Shown here one piece after another: positions 9,533-16,523 of a stretch of DNA of 36,936 bases. The notes below the pieces were generated by a model. It was not told the origin of the DNA and did not search any database. It was given only the letters and a program-made list of their open reading frames with translations. Where the stretch lies: NCBI GenBank assembly GCA_043760535.1, contig JAYUOV010000173.1:1-36936 (forward strand), given 5' to 3'. The stretch's first letter is position 1; each line of letters starts with the position of its first letter. This DNA is from JAZKFT01 sp043760535 (lineage in GTDB: Bacteria; Bacteroidota; Bacteroidia; Chitinophagales; Chitinophagaceae). A program made the translations under genes and the position numbers.

Positions 9533-12184
9533 TATAATTTTACAGATCCACCAACTGCTTTTAGTCTTATTTTAGATGTAACAAAACCCCCGTATAATGC
9601 AGATAAAACAGGTAATCAAGACGTTACAACTAAGATACAAAATGCCATCGATAGTGTTTCTAAACGTGGTGGCGGTGTCGTCTTTTTGCCGGCCGGAACC
9701 TACAAGGTTCAGCCAGCCAGTACCCTTGAGGGTGCCAGTACGTTAAGTATTAGAAATAATAATGTTGTGCTAAGAGGTGCTAAATTAGGTGAAACTAGAA
9801 TTATGAATGTGCAAACGAACATGAGGGAAAAGAGTATAATTAGTATTAAGCCTGCTGTATATGCAGATTGGCACACTCCTTTACCGTCATCAGAAGTGCC
9901 GCTTTTACAAGACGCATCAGAACATGACAAAACCTTTTTTTTAACAAAAAATTCTTTTGTTGTAGGAGATTTAGTTGTTATAAAAGCAGACATGACCGAT
10001 GACTGGATTGCCGAACATGGCATGAAAGGCTATTGGAATACCGGGCTAGATGGCGTTACATTTATAAGAACGATAAAGAGTATCAACACCACTGCTAAAA
10101 CTATTACGGTAGACATTCCAATAAGGTATTATCTTAAAATTCGTGACAATGCCCGGGTATATAAAATTAAAAACCAAATTACAGGTTCGGGTGTGGAGAA
10201 CCTATTTATAGGTAATTTGCAAATAGCTAATCTTGTAGTGGGTGACTATACCACAGATGACGACTTTGGCAATTCTGCAAAGAGTGCTTATAAAACACAT
10301 CATGCCAGTGTTATTAAAATGGAACATGCTCAAGATTGCTGGGTTAAGAACGTATCTACCTTTTCCCCACCGGGAAACAGCGCCAACGTACATATTTTAT
10401 CTAATGGTGTGCTATTGGAACAGTGTCGCTTAATTACTATTGATTCCTGCAATTTTAAGAATCCGCAATACAAAGGAGAAGGCGGAAATGGATATATGTT
10501 TACGTTAAACAGTAATGATTGCCTCATTAAAAATTCTGTAGCAACTAATGCAAGGCATAGTTTTTCTTTTAAACTAGCCACTTCTAATGGAAATGTAATT
10601 CACAAATGTGAAGGTAATAATCCTCGATTAGGAGCCGATTTTCACCAGTTATTTAGTGTTACCAATTTATTTGACAATTATACCTGTAATGGTGATTACA
10701 TTGATGCACAATACAGGCCTTATCCTTTAGGATCGCCTTATTTACACGGCCAAACCACTACACAATCAGTAATATGGAATACCAACGGTATTAAATACAA
10801 TCCCGATCAAGACAGAAATCTAACTTTCAAATCCATTGTCAGATCGGGGCAATTTGGAAATGGCTATGTAATTGGTTCACAAGGGCTGTCTAATAGAGTG
10901 GGTATATTGGCCACGGAATTATCATTTAGCGGACTAACATATAATACATTACCCGCCGACCACCTGGAAGGAGAAGGAACAGGAGCGAATCTCCGTCCGC
11001 TTTCATTGTATTCAGATCAGGTTAGTCGTAGATATAATGGTTTAGGATCTAGTGATACATACGGCCTTTCTTTTAATTTAATACCACAAGTACGCTTAAC
11101 ATCACCAAGTGTTGACACATTTGTAAATTTTTCCACTCCTTTTACTATTTCGGCAACAGCCTCTGATGCTGATGGCAGTATTAATAGGGTAGTTTTTTAT
11201 CGGGGATCTACGATTATGGGCACTGATTACACCGCACCGTATAGTTATGTATGGACAACCCCTGCCACATCCGGAACTTTTGAAATAAAGGCAGTAGCCT
11301 TCGATAATCAAGGAGCTACAAATAGTACTGCTACGGCTGTGGTAAGCGTAAAGCAATTAATTACAAATATACTGTACCCTATACATGATACCTATGTAGT
11401 GGGCGGTGATAGTGCTAATAGAAATTATGGTAATGGATATTCCCAAAGCAGGTTGCTTATTAAGAATAATCCAGGTGATATGTCTAACACCATGCGGACA
11501 TTACTTAAGTTTTATGTGAAAGGAACAACCAACATAATAAAAGCCAAATTGAGGATTTATAAACAATTTGGTGAACCAAATTTGATACGTGTAAACCGAA
11601 CAACCGATGATTGGGTACAAGGGTCAGTTACATGGAATAGTATGCCACCGTTAGGAGGTACAGTTGCAAATTCTGCCATTACTGCTCAGAATGCTTATAT
11701 AGAGTGGGATGTTACTAACGAAGTAATAAGCGAGGCAAAGAATGATATTTCTGGATGGATGAGTTTGGTGCTAAATGATAGATATGGGGCCAATACTTTA
11801 TTAGGTATGAACAGTAAGGATTCTGTAAAAGACAATTTGGAGAGGAGGATAAATAAACCCGAATTGGTGTTAATTACAAATGGTACTGCTTCAAGCTTGC
11901 AAGCTTTTAAATCCAATGATTTAATAGTTGCTAATAAAGAAAAAAATGAATTATTGGTCTATCCAGATCCTGCTCAGAATATAATTAGTGTGATCTCTCC
12001 AAAAGATGCTAAACCAAAAATGATTGTTTTGTATAATTCATTTGGACAAATACTATTACAAAAACCAGTTTTAGAAAATAAGGGCGGTAGCATTTCGGTA
12101 GATATTTCTAAATTGATTAATGGGGTTTATACGCTAAAGCTAATTGGGGCAAAAAATATGGCTACAAAATTTATAAAAGAATAA
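9362..12184 (+). CDS. T9SS-exported pectate-lyase-fold protein with Ig and DNRLRE modules (first tandem copy)
   Basis: 940 residues. A signal peptide (about 1-25, TYSQAW) leads into a Pectate_lyase_3-type right-handed beta-helix domain (about 26-570), recognised by YNADKTGNQDVTTKIQNAI and GGGVVFLPAGTY. Distinctive motifs further on are GEGGNGYMF, ARHSFSF, GADFHQLF and HGQTTTQSVIWNTNG; the conserved His and Asp in these are candidate active-site residues. An Ig-like module (about 577-664, ATASDADGSINRVVFYRG), a DNRLRE domain (about 667-840) and a type A T9SS sorting domain (about 862-940) follow. The fold covers lyases, galacturonase-like hydrolases and isomerases; a surface endo-acting lyase or hydrolase is the best guess. 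It is a paralog of the next gene. The first 57 codons and 46 bases upstream are nearly identical to that gene, whereas the remainder has diverged. Confidence 0.85.
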   Translation: MYILKIKRAFILTVFVLTTVLNTYSQAWRSELYPYKWTPGFAKDGKFIQDFSYAGYKYNFTDPPTAFSLILDVTKPPYNADKTGNQDVTTKIQNAIDSVSKRGGGVVFLPAGTYKVQPASTLEGASTLSIRNNNVVLRGAKLGETRIMNVQTNMREKSIISIKPAVYADWHTPLPSSEVPLLQDASEHDKTFFLTKNSFVVGDLVVIKADMTDDWIAEHGMKGYWNTGLDGVTFIRTIKSINTTAKTITVDIPIRYYLKIRDNARVYKIKNQITGSGVENLFIGNLQIANLVVGDYTTDDDFGNSAKSAYKTHHASVIKMEHAQDCWVKNVSTFSPPGNSANVHILSNGVLLEQCRLITIDSCNFKNPQYKGEGGNGYMFTLNSNDCLIKNSVATNARHSFSFKLATSNGNVIHKCEGNNPRLGADFHQLFSVTNLFDNYTCNGDYIDAQYRPYPLGSPYLHGQTTTQSVIWNTNGIKYNPDQDRNLTFKSIVRSGQFGNGYVIGSQGLSNRVGILATELSFSGLTYNTLPADHLEGEGTGANLRPLSLYSDQVSRRYNGLGSSDTYGLSFNLIPQVRLTSPSVDTFVNFSTPFTISATASDADGSINRVVFYRGSTIMGTDYTAPYSYVWTTPATSGTFEIKAVAFDNQGATNSTATAVVSVKQLITNILYPIHDTYVVGGDSANRNYGNGYSQSRLLIKNNPGDMSNTMRTLLKFYVKGTTNIIKAKLRIYKQFGEPNLIRVNRTTDDWVQGSVTWNSMPPLGGTVANSAITAQNAYIEWDVTNEVISEAKNDISGWMSLVLNDRYGANTLLGMNSKDSVKDNLERRINKPELVLITNGTASSLQAFKSNDLIVANKEKNELLVYPDPAQNIISVISPKDAKPKMIVLYNSFGQILLQKPVLENKGGSISVDISKLINGVYTLKLIGAKNMATKFIKE

Positions 12185-12199
12185 AAGGATAATAAGATT

Positions 12200-12240
12200 C
12201 AGACAATAAATGCAACTTTCTACGTTGCATTTATTGTCTG
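12200..12240. terminator. Perfect 17-bp hairpin between tandem beta-helix genes
   Basis: CAGACAATAAATGCAAC (12200-12216) is followed by a seven-base loop and its exact complement (12224-12240), starting 16 bases after the stop codon. Position and stability suit a terminator or 3' RNA-stabilising hairpin, but it is followed by A, not T, so it is not a canonical intrinsic terminator. Its arm shares AATAAATGCAACTTT with the inverted-repeat element at 33444-33621, so it may instead be a collapsed copy of that element. Confidence 0.5.
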
Positions 12241-12276
12241 AAAAAAGCTGCAAAAGGGATACTAACCAAGAAATAA

Positions 12277-12493
12277 TTTTAGAAATAATCTAAAATTAAT
12301 ACTCACTAGCAAAACGATAATAATGACCATAGTGAAAACAAAAAGAGCGTTTATTTTGACTGTATTCGTATTAACTACTGTTCTTAATACTTATAGTCAG
12401 GCATGGAGAAGCGAGTTGTACCCATTCAATTGGACGCCTGGATTTGCTAAGGATGGTAAATTTATTCAGGATTTTTCTTATGCAGGTTACAAA
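12277..12493 (+). repeat. Duplicated 5' segment, copy B
   Basis: Counterpart of 9316-9532: same length, offset 2961 bases, about 92% identical by eye. It contains the upstream region, start codon and signal peptide of the second beta-helix gene. The constant offset without any indel points to recent duplication or gene conversion of only this part. Confidence 0.85.
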
Positions 12494-15400
12494 AAGGGGG
12501 AGCAGGCAATACCCTTTATTACCAATAATATTATAGATGTAACACAAGCCCCCTATAATGCCGATAAAACCGGTGCCAGCAATGCTACGGCAGCCATACA
12601 AGCGGCTATTGACTATGTTTCAGGGCTTGGTGGTGGCGTAGTTTACCTGCCTGCCGGTACCTATAGTGTTCAGCCAAATGGAGCCAATACCAGTGCATTA
12701 AGTGTAATTAGAGATGGTGTTGTAATAAGAGGAGATGGGCCAACCCAAACGAGGATATTAAACACCCAGACAAACATGAGGGTAAAAAGTATTATCAGTT
12801 TTAAACCCCTCGTAGATGCAGACTGGTACACACCTGCCGCAATAACAGTGCCATTTGTAAAAAATGCTGCCGAACAAGACACTATTATTTTTGTAACCAA
12901 TGCTGGTTCTTTTGCAATTGGCGACAGGGTTGTTTTAACCACCGATTTATCCAACGAATGGATTGCTGAGCACAACATGACAGGCTTATGGAATAACACA
13001 ATGCCCGGTGTGGCATTTTCCCGAACTGTAAAAAGTGTAAATACCACTACTAATTCAATTACAGTAGATGTTCCTATTCGTTATTTTCTGAAAACCCGTG
13101 ATAATGCCCGTATTTACAAGGTTAACAAACCCATTACAGAATGTGGCTTAGAATCCTTATCGTTTGGTAATTTGCAAAATAATAATACCGGCTGGACCGA
13201 TGCGGACTATGAAATTCCTGGAACGGGTGCTTTTGAAGTACATAGCTCACATGCCATAAGAATGGAGAATGCTGAAAATTGCTGGATGAAAAATGTATCT
13301 ACATTTAAACCAGTTGCCAATACTTTAGATATACACCTTTTATCTAATTGTTTTCGAATGGTACAGTGTCGCTTTATTACCGTAGAAGCCTGCGATTTTA
13401 TGAAACCACAATACGAAGGAGGGGGTGGAAATGGATATATGTACATATTAGAAAGTAATGATTGTCTCATCAGAGACTCAAAAGGAACTAGCGGCAGACA
13501 CAATTACTCTTTCAGGCTGGCTTGTAGTAACGGAAACGTAATTTATAATTGTTTAAGTAAGGATGCCAGATTAGCGTCTGATTTTCACATGTGGTTTAGT
13601 ATGACCAATTTATTTGATAACCAGATATGTGATAAGGATTACATTGAAGCAATATACAGGCCTTTTGGAGGAACGCCTACGCATGGCCAAACTACTACAC
13701 AATCGGTAATTTGGAATACTAACGGCTTGAATTATCTAACTGGTAAAACCTCTATTGTACAATCAGCACAATGGGGCCAGGGCTACGTTATTGGCACAAG
13801 GGGCCCGGCTTCTAATGTATTGCTGTCAACAGGCAATAATTCAGAACCCATTGACCACCTCGAAGGACAAGGAACCGGAGCGCTACTCCGTCCGACATCT
13901 CTTTACATAGACCAGCTTAACCGACGACTAATTGGTTTGAGTGCTGTAGATAGTTTGGGCTGGAGTGCCAACCCGATACCACAAGTAAGGCTTACTATAC
14001 CAGCCAATGATACAATGGTGGATGTACTTACACCACTAACTATAGCTGCTTCTGCTACAGATTTTAATGGCACTATTACAAAAGTGGATTTTTATAGAGG
14101 TGCAACATTGATAGCCTCTGACAATGCTGCACCCTACAGTATTAGCTGGACACCTGCAACCACAGGAACTTATGTAATTACTGCAAGAGCCTTTGATAAT
14201 AATGGAGTTACTAATAATTCGGCTGCTGTAAATGTGATTGTAAAAAGTATAACAACAACACTTAGCCCAATTGATGATTCTTATGTAACAGGGGGCACAA
14301 ATGCGGATATAAATTATGGAGCCGGAGCTACCGAGGGCAATTTAATTATTAAAAATAATCCGGGAAGTATATCAAATACAAGCAAGGCTATCCTAAAATT
14401 TGATGTGACGGGGCAAACCAAAATAAAACAAGCCAGAGTAAGGCTTTTTGCCAGATTTGGTACACCCAATGCAGTAACTGCTTACCAAACCACAGATGCC
14501 TGGACGGAATTAGGAGTAACCTGGAATAATATGCCAGCTACAGGAACGCAACTTACAACTACTAATATTACAGCTACTGGTTACTGGGAATGGAATGTTA
14601 CTTCGTATGTACAAAGCCAGGCCGCTGGTGATGGGGTGGTAAGTATGGTATTTCAAGACGATGCAGCGGCTAACGTACAATTAGGAATTAGCAGCAAGGA
14701 ATTTGGTTCAAATGCACCACAACTCGTACTTACAAAAGGCGTAGTAAACAATTTGCCAACGGTAAGTTTAACGGCTCCATTAAGTGGTACTATAGTTGAC
14801 GCATTTACTGCTGTAACTATTGCTGCAGCTGCGGCAGATACGGATGGCAGCATTATAAAAGTGGATTTTTATAACGGTACAATATTATTGGGTTCTGACA
14901 ATACAGCACCTTTTAATACTAGCTGGACACCAACAACCGCTGGCACTTATATAATTAGGGCTAGGGCCATTGATAATGATGGGGATACAACTACCTCAAT
15001 TGTGTCTTATTTGGAGGTGCAGAGTCTTTTAAACACAACACTAAACCCTATTGCAGATTCATATATACAGGCAGGAACGAATGCAGGTGTTAATTATGGC
15101 ACAAATGGAACTTTAATTGTTATGAACAGTTCTACCAGTATAAATTCTGTAAGAAAGGCTATTCTTAAATTTGATGTAACTGGTACAGCAGGAATACAAC
15201 GTGCTGTAGTAAGGCTTAATACAAGATTTGGTGTACCTAATTCAATAACTGCTTATCAAACAGTAGATAGTTGGACAGAGTTAGGAGTAACCTGGAGCAA
15301 TGCCCCTGCTACAGGAACTCAAATAGTAAGTACTAATATTACAGCTAGTGGTTATAGGGAATGGGATGTTACATCTTATGTTCAAAGCCAGGCTGCTGGT

Positions 15401-16057
15401 GATGGCATAGTGAGTTTAATATTTCAGGACGATGCTGTGGCTAACTTACAATTAGGGTTTAATAGTAAAGAATTTGGATCAAGTTTGCCAGAATTAGTTT
15501 TAACAACTACTAGAGCCTTACCTACAACACTAACTGCATTTTCAGGAAGAGCTGCAGACCAATCAGTTCTTTTAAACTGGACAACTGCTAGTGAACAAAA
15601 TAGCGAAGTATTTAATATTTTAAGTTCATCTAATGGTCGAAATTTTAAAAAGATTGGGAGCGTTTCAGCTGCGGGTAATAGTAATTCAACCTTAATTTAT
15701 ACATTTAAGGACGACAATCCTTATGCAGGAAATAATTACTATAAATTACAGCAAGTAGATAAAGACGGGGCTGTACAATATTCTAAAATTATACAAGTAA
15801 AATCGAATATTACACAACCTTTCATTAATGCTTATGCCAATGCATCAGGCTTAATAGTAGATGTTTTTGCAGATAAGCCAACCCAAACCTCGGTTCTTGT
15901 TATAAATATACACGGACAACAATTAGCCCAAAAAAAGGTAAGTCTGGAAAAGGGTCACAATTTTATCAGGATTCCTGTTAATGTACAACCCGGCGTTTAT
16001 TTAATAAGTACGACCTTAAATGATAAAAGACTAACAAAGAAGTTAATTAGAGATTAA
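12323..16057 (+). CDS. T9SS-exported pectate-lyase-fold protein with two Ig-DNRLRE units (second tandem copy)
   Basis: 1244 residues. The signal peptide and beta-helix domain (about 1-550) parallel the preceding gene: YNADKTGASNATAAIQAAI, GGGVVYLPAGTY, GGGGNGYMY, GRHNYSF, SDFHMWF, HGQTTTQSVIWNTNG. After it come Ig-like module 1 (about 555-642), DNRLRE 1 (644-807), Ig-like module 2 (814-900), DNRLRE 2 (904-1062), a fibronectin-like segment (about 1067-1155) and a type A T9SS sorting domain (about 1165-1244). The two Ig-DNRLRE units are close copies (TELGVTW, YVQSQAAGDG and SKEFGS occur in both), an internal tandem duplication of about 260 residues. The C-terminal fibronectin/T9SS part resembles that of the protein at 6981-8105, not that of its tandem neighbour. 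It is probably a surface enzyme for the same polymer as its neighbour, with extra binding modules. Confidence 0.86.
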   Translation: MTIVKTKRAFILTVFVLTTVLNTYSQAWRSELYPFNWTPGFAKDGKFIQDFSYAGYKKGEQAIPFITNNIIDVTQAPYNADKTGASNATAAIQAAIDYVSGLGGGVVYLPAGTYSVQPNGANTSALSVIRDGVVIRGDGPTQTRILNTQTNMRVKSIISFKPLVDADWYTPAAITVPFVKNAAEQDTIIFVTNAGSFAIGDRVVLTTDLSNEWIAEHNMTGLWNNTMPGVAFSRTVKSVNTTTNSITVDVPIRYFLKTRDNARIYKVNKPITECGLESLSFGNLQNNNTGWTDADYEIPGTGAFEVHSSHAIRMENAENCWMKNVSTFKPVANTLDIHLLSNCFRMVQCRFITVEACDFMKPQYEGGGGNGYMYILESNDCLIRDSKGTSGRHNYSFRLACSNGNVIYNCLSKDARLASDFHMWFSMTNLFDNQICDKDYIEAIYRPFGGTPTHGQTTTQSVIWNTNGLNYLTGKTSIVQSAQWGQGYVIGTRGPASNVLLSTGNNSEPIDHLEGQGTGALLRPTSLYIDQLNRRLIGLSAVDSLGWSANPIPQVRLTIPANDTMVDVLTPLTIAASATDFNGTITKVDFYRGATLIASDNAAPYSISWTPATTGTYVITARAFDNNGVTNNSAAVNVIVKSITTTLSPIDDSYVTGGTNADINYGAGATEGNLIIKNNPGSISNTSKAILKFDVTGQTKIKQARVRLFARFGTPNAVTAYQTTDAWTELGVTWNNMPATGTQLTTTNITATGYWEWNVTSYVQSQAAGDGVVSMVFQDDAAANVQLGISSKEFGSNAPQLVLTKGVVNNLPTVSLTAPLSGTIVDAFTAVTIAAAAADTDGSIIKVDFYNGTILLGSDNTAPFNTSWTPTTAGTYIIRARAIDNDGDTTTSIVSYLEVQSLLNTTLNPIADSYIQAGTNAGVNYGTNGTLIVMNSSTSINSVRKAILKFDVTGTAGIQRAVVRLNTRFGVPNSITAYQTVDSWTELGVTWSNAPATGTQIVSTNITASGYREWDVTSYVQSQAAGDGIVSLIFQDDAVANLQLGFNSKEFGSSLPELVLTTTRALPTTLTAFSGRAADQSVLLNWTTASEQNSEVFNILSSSNGRNFKKIGSVSAAGNSNSTLIYTFKDDNPYAGNNYYKLQQVDKDGAVQYSKIIQVKSNITQPFINAYANASGLIVDVFADKPTQTSVLVINIHGQQLAQKKVSLEKGHNFIRIPVNVQPGVYLISTTLNDKRLTKKLIRD
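13984..15510 (+). repeat. Internal tandem duplication of an Ig-DNRLRE unit
   Basis: Unit 1 (about 13984-14745) and unit 2 (about 14763-15510) encode the same Ig-like plus DNRLRE pair. The DNRLRE halves are strikingly alike (AYQTTDAWTELGVTW against AYQTVDSWTELGVTW), which suggests a recent duplication in frame. Confidence 0.85.
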
Positions 16058-16090
16058 AATATAATTTAATTAGAATCTAATTCATAAAGC

Positions 16091-16168
16091 ACATCTGTAA
16101 AACCTTTCTTTTTGCCTTTTTTAAGAAAATTTAAAAGAGCAAACAAAGAGAAAAGTTTTTACAGATGT
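16091..16168. repeat. Intergenic inverted-repeat element, copy 2 (divergent)
   Basis: Left arm ACATCTGTAAAAC (16091-16103) pairs with GTTTTTACAGATGT (16155-16168), allowing one extra base. The internal C/T-rich and G/A-rich stretches are also roughly complementary, so the whole 78 bases could fold back. The arms are a variant of the GCATCTCTAAAAACC arms of copies 1 and 3. It begins 33 bases after the second beta-helix gene and could also act as a transcription end. Confidence 0.55.
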
Positions 16169-16391
16169 TTTAAACGATAAGGGTAGTGTCGCTTTAATTT
16201 TTTTAATAGTCTTGCTTGTAATAGCCAATTTTATTAAAGGTTATTCGTATATTTATTTTAATATTTTATTTTTTGCTTTAGATATGATGCCTTGCTTTAT
16301 AACATTGTTATCAGTTAATCCTGCTTTTGTTAAGGCATATAATTTTAACCAACAAGGAGTACCGGGTTAAAAGAACGGTTAAAGATTTAAT
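16169..16391. other. Non-coding sequence upstream of GH2
   Basis: Part of the 466-base gap between the second beta-helix gene and GH2. Apart from a dyad ATGCCTT (16287-16293) / AAGGCAT (16332-16338) it shows no gene, recognisable promoter or RNA. Short reading frames that cross it have no credible start or protein character. Confidence 0.5.
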
Positions 16392-16478
16392 GGCATTTCT
16401 AAAAACACTTATTATATTTTATCCCTTGCAGAAAACCAATTGGGCTGCCATAGCTAAAGCTGGGTTTTTAGAGATACC
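16392..16478. repeat. Intergenic inverted-repeat element, copy 3
   Basis: Left arm GGCATTTCTAAAAACAC (16392-16408) and right arm GGGTTTTTAGAGATACC (16462-16478) match at 14 of 17 positions as inverted repeats. Consensus with copy 1 is GGCATCTCTAAAAACC. The element ends about 45 bases before the GH2 start codon and so lies in its leader. Confidence 0.65.
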
Positions 16479-16523
16479 TCTAAGCTATTTTCCGCAATTT
16501 TATAACGTTAAACCATATTTACT

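Noticed and set aside
12200..12240. Canonical intrinsic terminator
   Set aside because: The hairpin is perfect, but A rather than T follows it on the plus strand and no T-tract lies downstream on the minus strand; kept only as a hairpin with an uncertain terminator role.
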